Source: Pseudarthrobacter sp. NamE5 (GTDB lineage Bacteria > Actinomycetota > Actinomycetes > Actinomycetales > Micrococcaceae). Taken from it: a DNA stretch of 64,000 bases. Shown piece after piece: positions 50,758 to 58,732 of the stretch. The stretch is from assembly GCF_005796225.1 (NCBI RefSeq), contig NZ_VAHO01000006.1, positions 165,975 through 229,974 on the forward strand, in the 5' to 3' direction. Each line of letters begins with the position of its first letter. Position 1 is the first letter of the stretch. The translations under genes and the position numbers were made by a program. Below the pieces are notes generated by a model. That model saw only the letters and a list, made by a program, of their open reading frames with translations. It made no database searches and was not told the origin of the DNA.

Positions 50758-51953
50758 TGCACTACCGCCCTTCTATGAAGCTTTTTGCGGGGGGCTTCCC
50801 AATTCGGTTTGAAACGCTCAACCAACTGCCGCAGGCCTTTAGCTGCGGAATCCCGGCTTCCGTCCTGCAGGAGCGGGACTCCTTTGTTGGTTGAGAAGGG
50901 AACAGCCCGTGACTTGGGCAAGACAATGTCTACCGGGGCCCCGATGGTGGCTTCGACATCCTGGACGGTTAGGCCCGTCCTGCGGTCCGCCATGTTCAGG
51001 ACAACATGCCGGTTGTCTGGGAGCAGGTCGAGCTCAGACAGTATCTGGAACCCGGTGCGCAATCCGCGGATGCTTGGGACGTCCATGCCGCAGACCCAGA
51101 CGGCGTCTGTTGCCTGTTCCAAAGTCGCCAACACATGCTCGCCGAGCCCGGGAGCCGTGTCGACCACGACGTACTGGAACTCCGCTCGCAGCTGGCGCAA
51201 CAGATGGCTGATGTGTTCTCCGCTGATTTTGTCCATGTCGATGGGATTGCGTGGTGCGCACAGCACGTATATGTTCCCCGGATGCATGGACAAGTAGGTC
51301 TTGAGGACCATGGCATCCTGGCTTGCAGCTCCAACCACAGCGTCTGTGATGGTGAAATCGGGTTCGAGCATCAATCCGCTTGCTACGTCGCCGAACTGCA
51401 AGTCCAGATCCACAACCACGACGCTCATCGGTGCAATCTGACCCAGACCGACCGCTAAGTTCGTGGCGACGGTCGTCTTGCCCACTCCGCCTTTAGGGGA
51501 CATGACTGCAATAACGCGCCCACCCTCCGCTGTCGGACGCTCGGCCGTGCTGGGAGCCAATCCCCGCCTTCGGCCAGCGGCGGCAAGACTTGCTCGTTCC
51601 ACCAAGGCTCGCACCTGGTCCATGTCAGCGGAGGGAGGCAGAAGGTCCCTGATGCCTGACCGCATGGCGTTTAGGGCCAGCTCTCCGTCGTCTTCTGCCG
51701 CAAGGACGATACTGATCTCCGGAAACTGAAGATCCATCACCGCGGCAAACTTGAGAGCTTCATCCTGCGGAAGTCCTGGGCCGAGGATGAGTACTTCCGG
51801 CGGTTCGCCGGCTTGCTGCCGAAGGATGTCGTCGGGAGATTCGGGCAGGTAGTCGGCTTGGAAGTACTGGAGCGACCCGCTCAGGGGTGCTACCGACGCC
51901 CGAACTTTGCGTTCGTAGTCGACTGACGAGGAGATCAATATGAAGCGGCTCAT
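50754..51953 (-). CDS. tadZ: Tad pilus localisation ATPase TadZ/CpaE (locus 2)
   Basis: 399 residues: receiver-like N-terminus (LILGPGLPQDEALKF, then NAMRSGIRDLLPPSAD), then MSPKGGVGKTTVATN, VVVVDLDLQFGD and VVDTAPGL. Its end, KPNWEAPRKKLHRRAVV, resembles the locus-1 end NPAWRAQTQRKLHRRVVI. ATG 51953 overlaps the cpaB2 stop as ATGA. Confidence 0.93.
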   Translation of the reverse strand: MSRFILISSSVDYERKVRASVAPLSGSLQYFQADYLPESPDDILRQQAGEPPEVLILGPGLPQDEALKFAAVMDLQFPEISIVLAAEDDGELALNAMRSGIRDLLPPSADMDQVRALVERASLAAAGRRRGLAPSTAERPTAEGGRVIAVMSPKGGVGKTTVATNLAVGLGQIAPMSVVVVDLDLQFGDVASGLMLEPDFTITDAVVGAASQDAMVLKTYLSMHPGNIYVLCAPRNPIDMDKISGEHISHLLRQLRAEFQYVVVDTAPGLGEHVLATLEQATDAVWVCGMDVPSIRGLRTGFQILSELDLLPDNRHVVLNMADRRTGLTVQDVEATIGAPVDIVLPKSRAVPFSTNKGVPLLQDGSRDSAAKGLRQLVERFKPNWEAPRKKLHRRAVVQ

Positions 51954-52702
51954 CGGAATACCTTTGTGCTATTGATGACCCCGCTGGTGCCTTCGGTAGC
52001 GTCGGCCGGCTCCTTGGAAAGGTAGATCTTCCCAAATTCGGCGGCGTACACCAGCTTTTCAGCATCAACGGCGTTCCTGGCGAATGTGATGAGATAAGAG
52101 TCGCTCGAAGCTGGCTTGTCCGAGTTTTCAGAGTTGAGGGCGCCCTGGGCGCTGGCTTGCGTAGCCTCACCCTGCGTCTGTGCAGCCTGCCCGGATCCGA
52201 ATTGCACCGCCGTCACCAGCACTTTGTGGAACGTCAGTTGCGTCTCATCTGCGAGTGAAATAAACACGCCTACGGTGTCGCCGGCCTGTATCTTGCCACC
52301 TACAACCCGCTCTATGCTGAGGCGCACTGTAACTTCTTGGAGTCCGTCAGGAACTTCTACCCTCGCCGGCCCCAGGAAGGCGGTCGTGTCAACGAGACGG
52401 CTCGCCAAAAGTTGTTCCCCTGGTTGCAGCGCTACCGCCGTTACCTTCGAAGTCATGGACGAGAGGTCGTCGACAACACCTTCCGCCACGGCAGTCCGTG
52501 GAACAGTTTTTGTAACGAGGTACTGGCCAAGCTGGCTGGCCGGTGTGCCGGCAGGCACTTCCTGCTTGATCACCAAAACGTCTTTCGTTTCGGTATTGGC
52601 AAGTGCGCGACGATCCGCGCCTTGCACGTAATTGAAGAGAAGGATCGTGCCTATGATCGCTACAACCAATGCGGCAATGCCTCCCAGTAGGCGTGCTTTC
52701 AT
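51950..52702 (-). CDS. cpaB: Flp pilus assembly protein CpaB/RcpC (locus 2)
   Basis: 250 residues. Transmembrane helix 4-26 (LLGGIAALVVAIIGTILLF), SAF domain with VLVIKQEVPAGTPAS and LQPGEQLLASRLVDT, then IERVVGGKIQAGDTVGVFI. AAGGGGAAAGTA precedes ATG 52702. Same architecture as the locus-1 protein. Confidence 0.9.
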   Translation of the reverse strand: MKARLLGGIAALVVAIIGTILLFNYVQGADRRALANTETKDVLVIKQEVPAGTPASQLGQYLVTKTVPRTAVAEGVVDDLSSMTSKVTAVALQPGEQLLASRLVDTTAFLGPARVEVPDGLQEVTVRLSIERVVGGKIQAGDTVGVFISLADETQLTFHKVLVTAVQFGSGQAAQTQGEATQASAQGALNSENSDKPASSDSYLITFARNAVDAEKLVYAAEFGKIYLSKEPADATEGTSGVINSTKVFR

Positions 52703-52723
52703 TACTTTCCCCTTAGTGGTGCT

Positions 52724-53692
52724 CTACTTGATCAGATGTGGCGGCAAAGTGACCCCACCGCCCGAGTAGCCGTCACCCGAATAGACCGAGGGATCTGCCA
52801 CCCATTCGATGAAGTGGCCTCGAATGCCGTTGTTGCTGCCACTCAAACCTGTGAGATCGCCTCCTGACATGCCGGGGAAGCGATAGCCCTTCAACATGAA
52901 GGCAGCGAAGCCCTTGATGTAGTACTTGGCGCCTGCCCCTACGCCCGACTTAGCGGAGTAGACGGGGAACAGGACCACTTTGTTTAGAAGCCCCTCAATT
53001 ACGGTTTTGCAGGTCCCTGGCATGCTCAAACCAGTGCTAGTCATCGCGTATGGGTCTCTCACACCGACGGTCGCCGGGTCGTCCGGCCTTACCGTAGTCC
53101 CGCAGCTTCCCGTGTCCGGTGTCAGCCACTCAAAGCCTCCTGGAACAGCTGCTCCGGAAGGGCTGTCACTGATGCAGGTTTCCGACCCGTGGATGAGAAT
53201 GGTTTTAAGGGCGCCTGAAAAATCAAATTGGCACGGTGCAAAAGTCAGTGGGAGAGCCGCAGGTCCTGTTCCTGGCGATCCCCACGCAGCCGTCGAGGTG
53301 GCTCCTACCGTGACCGGCCCGGCATTAAGAGCACTGGCAAACAATTTCTTCAGAAAGCCTGAGGACCCGCTCCTGGTCGAGGTTGTCACGGTAACTTGCC
53401 CGGCAACGCTTAGGTCGACCGCTGCATCACTGGCACCGTCGTTGGAATTGGCATTGGCAAGAGACGCGGCTAGTGCAGCTGTACAAGGTCCGGGTTTGCA
53501 ACTTGCTGCCACAGCCAGGGCGCCGGCGTCTGCCCCATTTTGGAGCTGGGCCCGTTCAGCATATATCTGGCCCACGTCAACGGCTACAGCACCGACCCCG
53601 ATAAGCACGACCGTCATGACCGCGACAGTAATTCCAGCCGCGCCTCGCTCGTCCGGCGCCGTAGACTTACGCTTCACTCTTAGCCACCGCAT
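52724..53692 (-). CDS. TadG-like pilus assembly protein (locus 2)
   Basis: 322 residues. N-terminal Tad helix: ERGAAGITVAVMTVVLIGVG then VDVGQIYAERAQLQNGADAG. The exported part has several cysteines (SCKPGPC near residue 70, CQFD, CISD, GSCG), Gly/Ser-rich loops and YYIKGFAAFML. It overlaps tadE2 by 13 bases, the same overlap as in locus 1. Probably a minor or tip subunit. Confidence 0.85.
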   Translation of the reverse strand: MRWLRVKRKSTAPDERGAAGITVAVMTVVLIGVGAVAVDVGQIYAERAQLQNGADAGALAVAASCKPGPCTAALAASLANANSNDGASDAAVDLSVAGQVTVTTSTRSGSSGFLKKLFASALNAGPVTVGATSTAAWGSPGTGPAALPLTFAPCQFDFSGALKTILIHGSETCISDSPSGAAVPGGFEWLTPDTGSCGTTVRPDDPATVGVRDPYAMTSTGLSMPGTCKTVIEGLLNKVVLFPVYSAKSGVGAGAKYYIKGFAAFMLKGYRFPGMSGGDLTGLSGSNNGIRGHFIEWVADPSVYSGDGYSGGGVTLPPHLIK

Positions 53693-54078
53693 CGCATGGC
53701 TCCTTTTCCTGTCAGGGTTAAAGTCGATCCAAAAAAGCCCGTAAGCGAGGTACCGGAGTAGGTGACTATGACAGTCGCGTTAGGTGTAGGGGTCATCGCC
53801 GGACAGGCTGCTGCGGAATAGTCGAAGGTCAACAGGCTCGTATTAATCGAAGGGGCACCTGCCTTGCCGGCAGCCGTAGCCTTTGTTGCGTCCTTCATGA
53901 TGGCCATGGTTCGGGCGGCTTCACGGGATGCCTGCGTAACAGAGACTTGGATGTTGTAGGCGTGCGCGAACTCAACTATGGCAATGATCAAAGCGAGAAG
54001 TATCGGTGCGATCAGAGCGAATTCGACTGCCACCGCACCTCGTTCTTTGTCCGGCTGCCTGCTGTGCCTGCGTTTCAA
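53680..54078 (-). CDS. tadE: TadE-like minor pilin (locus 2)
   Basis: 132 residues from TTG 54078, which follows AAGGGGTTTTC; the frame open to 54249 is rejected since its first part crosses the hairpin after flp3. The TadE motif KERGAVAVEFALIAPILLALIIAIVEF starts at about residue 12. No ATG is available in a suitable place, so TTG is an inference. C-terminal MTPTPNATVIVTYSGTS resembles the locus-1 beta-rich part. Confidence 0.85.
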   Translation of the reverse strand: MKRRHSRQPDKERGAVAVEFALIAPILLALIIAIVEFAHAYNIQVSVTQASREAARTMAIMKDATKATAAGKAGAPSINTSLLTFDYSAAACPAMTPTPNATVIVTYSGTSLTGFFGSTLTLTGKGAMRCGG

Positions 54079-54112
54079 GAAAACCCCTTGGACTAATGCT
54101 GCTGAAATGACT

Positions 54113-54145
54113 ACGGTGTGCCGCGCATAGAGCGCGGCACACCGT
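54113..54145 (-). other. Perfect 14-bp hairpin between flp3 and tadE2
   Basis: ACGGTGTGCCGCGC (54113-54126) pairs exactly with GCGCGGCACACCGT (54132-54145) around ATAGA. On the coding (reverse) strand it lies 13 bases after the flp3 stop and is followed by AGTCATTTCAG, with no T-run. It may protect flp mRNA or partly stop transcription, so pilin is made in excess over the assembly proteins. Confidence 0.8.
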
Positions 54146-54157
54146 GAACTCATTGGG

Positions 54158-54358
54158 CTACCAGCCGCTGACGGTCGTGCCCAGGGAGCTGAACCACTTG
54201 TTAAGTTCGCCACCGAAGAAACCGACGCCTGCCACGAGGACGAGTGCAATGAGACCTACGAGCAGCGAGTACTCCGTTGCCGTGGCGCCCTTTTCCGATT
54301 CGAAACGATCCTTGATGCCAGCAACAAAAGCCATCATCGAGACCATAAGAGAAGTCAT
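54158..54358 (-). CDS. flp: Flp pilin, third paralogue (start of locus 2)
   Basis: 66 residues from ATG 54358 (AAAGGAAATTACA precedes it). Leader to Gly24 (DRFESEKG), mature ATATEYSLLVGLIALVLVAG with Glu5, and a C-terminal FSSLGTTVSGW. Closer to flp2 than to flp1 (ATATEY against ATAVEY). It has its own upstream region with GTACTC boxes and is separated from tadE2 by a strong hairpin. Confidence 0.93.
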   Translation of the reverse strand: MTSLMVSMMAFVAGIKDRFESEKGATATEYSLLVGLIALVLVAGVGFFGGELNKWFSSLGTTVSGW

Positions 54359-54495
54359 TGTAATTTCCTTTAATTCGGTGAAATGGATAATCGGTAATTT
54401 CAACGAATTTCCAGCTGCCCCCATAAATCCTTTAGCGGCTGGATTTCGCTAAGAAGAGATTGTCATTCGAGGGGGAGGGGCAACAATGCGTAGTA

Positions 54496-54572
54496 GTACT
54501 CGATTTTCTCGTGTCTTCTCAAAAGTACGTACTCGAAAGAAGAGGGTAGTACTCAGAAAGAGAAGCGAGTAC
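54496..54572. promoter_or_regulatory. Cluster of four GTACTC/GAGTAC boxes upstream of flp3
   Basis: GTACTC occurs at 54496-54501, 54529-54534 and 54549-54554; its reverse complement GAGTAC is at 54567-54572. They lie within 77 bases, 140-215 bases upstream of flp3, between the prepilin peptidase and the pilin gene. Repeated short boxes suggest cooperative binding of a regulator. The surrounding sequence is AT-richer than the rest. Confidence 0.5.
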
Positions 54573-54638
54573 GCGGCCGACTACTTGGTCAGGCGCGGGC
54601 TAAGCCAGGAGAGCTGGGCGGCCCGCACTGCGGGATGG

Positions 54639-55304
54639 CTATGAGACGAAAAGACTGACGGCAGCTAGGGCGCCGAGCATTGTAGGGCCGTGGGCCACTT
54701 CTGTAGCCTTTTCTCGGCACTTTCGGCTGAGGATAAGCACGGTAACCAGGCCGTTAAGTATGAACCCGAGAAGGCCCCCGTATAACAGCTGGCTCCAGCC
54801 TAGGTACCCCAAGTAAAGCCCGACCGGCGCTGCAAGCTTCACATCGCCCATCCCGATGCCGCCGGGGGAAATCAGTCCCAAAACAAGGTAGCCAGCGAAC
54901 AGGATCAATGCACCAAGCGCTGCTCGCAGCAGATCCTCAGCCTGCTGATCAAATGGCCCGGGCGGCAAAAGCAACAATAGGCCGCCAGCGAGCAGCAGTA
55001 TTACGAGCGGGTTGGGCAATAGATGCTGGGCGATATCTATGCGTGCCAGCTGTACGCCCATTACGGCAAGGAATAGGAAAGCTGGCAGGGTGAGGCTCAT
55101 TTCAAACCGCAAGCTAAAGGCGGCGCACACGAGGCCTGTGAAGGCCGCCGTCGTAATCCGTACGGGAAGTGTGGGCAATCCGCCAAGCCTAGGAAGCCGC
55201 CTGGCGATGAGGAGCTCGGCGATAGGGGAGAGAGTCAGGCCTATGAGGCCGGCGCCAACTACAAGGAGCCACTCGACCGAACCCGCGCTAACCACTCCAA
55301 ACAC
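54639..55304 (-). CDS. Prepilin peptidase, A24 family (TadV/CpaA-like)
   Basis: Aspartic membrane protease that cuts Flp leaders after Gly. 221 residues, about six or seven helices. The two catalytic aspartates are Asp90 in ARIDIAQHLLPN and Asp154 in GIGMGDVKLA. It lacks the cysteine-rich N-terminal methylase domain of GspO/PilD, as usual for short archaeal-like and Tad peptidases. GTG 55304 follows CAGGGGGTTGCG. It is the only prepilin peptidase in the window, so it probably serves all three Flp pilins. Confidence 0.92.
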   Translation of the reverse strand: MFGVVSAGSVEWLLVVGAGLIGLTLSPIAELLIARRLPRLGGLPTLPVRITTAAFTGLVCAAFSLRFEMSLTLPAFLFLAVMGVQLARIDIAQHLLPNPLVILLLAGGLLLLLPPGPFDQQAEDLLRAALGALILFAGYLVLGLISPGGIGMGDVKLAAPVGLYLGYLGWSQLLYGGLLGFILNGLVTVLILSRKCREKATEVAHGPTMLGALAAVSLFVS

Positions 55305-55597
55305 CGCAACCCCCTGTGTCCGCCAGACCGGTGGAGTTAGGTACCGTCCGGCTACCCCATTTTGACCCTGAACCCCCTGACGCGCTAATCTTGGTAGTCG
55401 TTGTGCGTGTCCTATTCCGATGGTGCGTGCCCGCTTGAGAATCCGGTTGCAGGATGACTACTCAACGTGCACATTCGGAACCACAGGATGACTGGTTACA
55501 TAGAGCCCTCACCTCTGTTCCGGTAGCGCGCAGACAGTAGGTGCACGAGCTAGTGACACCTAAACAAGAACGCCAGAACAAGAACGAGGCAAACACC
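55305..55597 (+). promoter_or_regulatory. Promoter/leader region of rplM-rpsI
   Basis: Non-coding; it separates the divergent prepilin peptidase and rplM. CAGGATGACT occurs at 55450-55459 and 55484-55493, 34 bases apart. TTCGGA (55475-55480) and TTACAT (55497-55502) are 16 bases apart and could form a promoter, though both hexamers are imperfect. Ribosome site GAACGAGGC precedes rplM. Confidence 0.35.
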
Positions 55598-56041
55598 GTG
55601 CGTACGTACACCCCGAAGCCCGGCGATATCAACCGCCAGTGGCACGTCATTGACGCCACAGACGTTGTCCTTGGTCGTCTTGCAAGCCAGACCGCAATCC
55701 TGCTGCGCGGCAAGCACAAGGCCACCTATGCATCCCACATGGACATGGGCGACTTCGTCATCATCATCAACGCTGAAAAGGTAGCCCTCACCGGCGCCAA
55801 GCTGGAGCAGAAGCGCGCATACCGCCACTCCGGCTACCCGGGCGGCCTGACCTCCGTCAACTACGCGGAACTGCTGGAATCCAACCCCGTCCGCGCCGTT
55901 GAGAAGGCCATCAAGGGTATGCTCCCCAAGAACTCCCTTGCTGCCCAGCAGCTCGGCAAGCTGAAGGTGTACCGCGGTGCTGAGCACCCGCATGCCGCGC
56001 AGCAGCCCAAGACTTTCGAAATCACCCAGGTCGCCCAGTAG
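55598..56041 (+). CDS. rplM: 50S ribosomal protein L13
   Basis: L13 is an early 23S-binding protein. 147 residues from GTG 55598 ([19 protein letters not shown]); an in-frame ATG at 55541 is rejected as it has no family support. [18 protein letters not shown] and [14 protein letters not shown] are conserved. rpsI follows after 38 bases. Confidence 0.97.
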   Translation: MRTYTPKPGDINRQWHVIDATDVVLGRLASQTAILLRGKHKATYASHMDMGDFVIIINAEKVALTGAKLEQKRAYRHSGYPGGLTSVNYAELLESNPVRAVEKAIKGMLPKNSLAAQQLGKLKVYRGAEHPHAAQQPKTFEITQVAQ

Positions 56042-56079
56042 TCCTGGCCACCAAACAACTTATCAATACAAGGAGAATC

Positions 56080-56583
56080 GTGGCTCAGAACGAAGAGACC
56101 ACCGAGGCCGTCGAGGCCGAGGAAACCCTGACCAGCTACACCTCTGAAAGCTCAGCTGCCGAAGCTGCGCCGAAGAAGGAGCGCGCGGCCCTGACCGTTG
56201 CCGGCGCAGCTGTTGGCCGCCGCAAGGAAGCCGTTGCCCGCGTCCGCGTTGTGCCCGGCTCCGGCAAGTGGACCATCAACGGCCGCGCGCTGGACAACTA
56301 CTTCCCGAACAAGCTGCACCAGCAGGACGTCAACGAGCCCTTTAAGATCCTTGATCTCGAAGGCGCCTACGACGTCATCGCCCGCATTCACGGCGGCGGC
56401 ATCTCCGGCCAGGCCGGTGCCCTGCGCCTCGGCATCGCCCGTTCCCTGAACGAGATCGACGTCGAGAACAACCGCGCCACCCTGAAGAAGGCCGGTTACC
56501 TGTCCCGCGACGCCCGTGTCATCGAGCGTAAAAAGGCCGGTCTCAAGAAGGCCCGCAAGGCACAGCAGTACTCCAAGCGCTAA
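56080..56583 (+). CDS. rpsI: 30S ribosomal protein S9
   Basis: S9 reaches the P-site tRNA with its C-terminal tail. 167 residues against ~130 in E. coli: the first ~40 are a Glu/Ala/Thr-rich extension. The core begins [37 protein letters not shown] and the ending [12 protein letters not shown] are intact. GTG 56080 follows CAAGGAGAATC. A strong terminator ends the pair. Confidence 0.97.
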   Translation: MAQNEETTEAVEAEETLTSYTSESSAAEAAPKKERAALTVAGAAVGRRKEAVARVRVVPGSGKWTINGRALDNYFPNKLHQQDVNEPFKILDLEGAYDVIARIHGGGISGQAGALRLGIARSLNEIDVENNRATLKKAGYLSRDARVIERKKAGLKKARKAQQYSKR

Positions 56584-56595
56584 ATCCGCTTGCAT

Positions 56596-56638
56596 AGAAG
56601 CCCGTCCCGCCGATGGCGGGGCGGGCTTCTGTTTTTGT
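56596..56638 (+). terminator. Intrinsic terminator after rpsI
   Basis: AGAAGCCCGTCCCGCC pairs with GGCGGGGCGGGCTTCT around GAT, followed by GTTTTTG. It separates the rplM-rpsI transcript from the convergent glycosyltransferase genes. Confidence 0.92.
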
Positions 56639-56764
56639 AGGTCGTGTTACTGCTGATACTTCTTGATGCTTCTTCTGCAGACCATGCCGCCTAGGGAAAC
56701 GACGGCCACCCACATGGCTCTTATAGCAAGTCCCACTTGGAGCTAAGGGCGGAGCCTCCCGCTC

Positions 56765-58732
56765 CTAACCTCGGAGGTCGTAGAGGCGGACACCGTCGAC
56801 CACCTGCTCCCGGAAATTGTCTCGAACCCATTGGCTGATACTTATTGTCTCAGGGCTCAGCTCTCCACGGTCCATAAGGTCCTGTTGCCAGATGAAGTAT
56901 CCAATTTGACGTTCTGACACCAGGCGCTGAAATTGTTGCAAAGTGGGTACAGGATCGGTTCCCAGCCACCCACCTAAGGGAATGACAGGGCGCCCGGATT
57001 CAAGCTGGTACAGCGCTGCATTCTGGGCTGAATAGGTCGCCGCTGCCCACCTCTGGGCACCTGCGGTGTTGCGTAGGACATCGATTGCTGCAGGGGAGGG
57101 AGGTGCGCCAAGTGCAGTTTGCTGCGCCCAGGGAGGCTTCCCCGCTTTCACCAGGAGCATCAGCCGCGACATTGAAGTGGCATCGTTGCCTACCGGCCCA
57201 GATTGCGGGTTAGTACCCTTCTGCGGCGTCGCCAAGGTGTACAAGTTAGTCGCAGTGGGTCCGATTAGCAGCGTGGCTGCAATCAGCAGTAACAGCGGCG
57301 TGCGGGACCGACTGCCCGTGGACGCCGCCAGCCAAGCCGCTGCTCCTGCGGCTCCCGAGATTATTAGAGCCGCTCTAAGCTCAAGCGGCCATTGATCGCT
57401 GTAATCCATGATTCTGGACGCCATATAGGCCGAGGCCCCAATTAGTATCGCGCCGGTTAGACGGAGGACGGGCCGTACTCGAAGACGCCAGAGATACGCC
57501 AACCCTGTAGCAGTCAGAAGGGCAAGTGGCGCAGCCAAAGCATATGTGTAGTAGGTATGCACCATCGTCCCCATAAAACAAAGCACTGCCATAACAGTTG
57601 TGAACCAAATGGAGGCCATAACGGACAAATGGCGTTGGTACGGCGAACTATCAGGTGACGTGTGGAGAACCAGGACAATGACGCAACATATGATTCCGGC
57701 AAAAAGTAGCCATCCGATTTCCGGGGCAAAGTTGCCATTGAAGATGCGGCGTATACCCCCGTCGTAAGGTGCTAATTCGTCGCCTGACGTCGCACGGCCA
57801 CCCTCCGTGTTCATGGGGATATGGATAAAGCGCGAAAGGCCGTTGTAGTCCAAGGTGAGCTCGACCGCGCTGTTGGTAACCGACCCCCCGACGTAGGGCC
57901 GGAAAGGGGAAGGAATTAGATCAACGGCTACCAGCCAAGTGCCGCCTGTTGCCAGGAGCGCTCCCGCAGCCAGCAGAAGCGGACGTAGCCGGTGCACAAA
58001 GCGACCTGCGGTGAAAATAAGCACGGTCGTGCACAAAGCTGGTACGACCAACAGTGCCTGAACTTGTTTTGCCATGAAGGCGAGTCCAAGCAAGAATCCC
58101 GCCAGGGCAAAGGTTCGGAGCCGCCCGGACTCCATGGCCTTTAACGTGAACAAGACTGACGCCACCATCAGCAGCCCCATTAACGGCTCCGGATTGTTGA
58201 AGCGGGACATCAAGACCACTACGGGGGTCGTGGCGTAAATGGCGGCACCGAAGAGAGCCGTTCGGGGACCAAAGCCACGTCGTATTACCCTGTAGATCAG
58301 ATAAGTTGTGACAACGCCCATCAAGGCCTGGGGAATAAGTATGCTCCAGCTGCTGAGGCCAAAGAGTCGCACAGAGAGAGACATAACCCAGATACTGAGG
58401 GGCGTCTTATCGACTGTAATGAGGTTGCCCCACTCGAACGAACCGAAGAAGAAGGCCTTCCAATCTTGTGAGCCAGCTTGAGCTGCCGCTGAGTAGTAAG
58501 GGTTTGCCCACCCGTTTGCATCCAATCCCCAGAGGAACAACACTGCCGTTCCTGTGAGAAAGGCTAGAAGAGCTGGGCGTTCCCAATATTCGTCGTGTTC
58601 CGGGCCGCGCCAAGCCCTGTGAAATAGTGAAAACAGATGGTGATTTGGCGTCCGTGGCTTTTCACCGCCGGACCTTGGCTCGGACAAGCCTTCGGTGCCC
58701 TTTGGCGCATGATCGTCGAGGATTGTGCTCAT
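56765..58732 (-). CDS. GT-C glycosyltransferase, ArnT/PMT-like (GT39-type)
   Basis: A polytopic membrane glycosyltransferase that would use a polyprenyl-phosphate sugar donor. 655 residues. Cytoplasmic start, then about a dozen helices to residue ~480 and an extracytoplasmic C-terminal domain. WGLDANGWANPYYSAAAQAG near residue 70 holds the probable catalytic Asp of the first external loop, and WGNLITVDKTPLSIW follows. Its start overlaps the stop of the upstream GT2-GtrA gene (ATGA), so donor maker and user are co-translated. The acceptor is unknown: wall polymers or exported proteins. Codon use is more AT-tolerant than in the ribosomal genes. Confidence 0.85.
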   Translation of the reverse strand: MSTILDDHAPKGTEGLSEPRSGGEKPRTPNHHLFSLFHRAWRGPEHDEYWERPALLAFLTGTAVLFLWGLDANGWANPYYSAAAQAGSQDWKAFFFGSFEWGNLITVDKTPLSIWVMSLSVRLFGLSSWSILIPQALMGVVTTYLIYRVIRRGFGPRTALFGAAIYATTPVVVLMSRFNNPEPLMGLLMVASVLFTLKAMESGRLRTFALAGFLLGLAFMAKQVQALLVVPALCTTVLIFTAGRFVHRLRPLLLAAGALLATGGTWLVAVDLIPSPFRPYVGGSVTNSAVELTLDYNGLSRFIHIPMNTEGGRATSGDELAPYDGGIRRIFNGNFAPEIGWLLFAGIICCVIVLVLHTSPDSSPYQRHLSVMASIWFTTVMAVLCFMGTMVHTYYTYALAAPLALLTATGLAYLWRLRVRPVLRLTGAILIGASAYMASRIMDYSDQWPLELRAALIISGAAGAAAWLAASTGSRSRTPLLLLIAATLLIGPTATNLYTLATPQKGTNPQSGPVGNDATSMSRLMLLVKAGKPPWAQQTALGAPPSPAAIDVLRNTAGAQRWAAATYSAQNAALYQLESGRPVIPLGGWLGTDPVPTLQQFQRLVSERQIGYFIWQQDLMDRGELSPETISISQWVRDNFREQVVDGVRLYDLRG

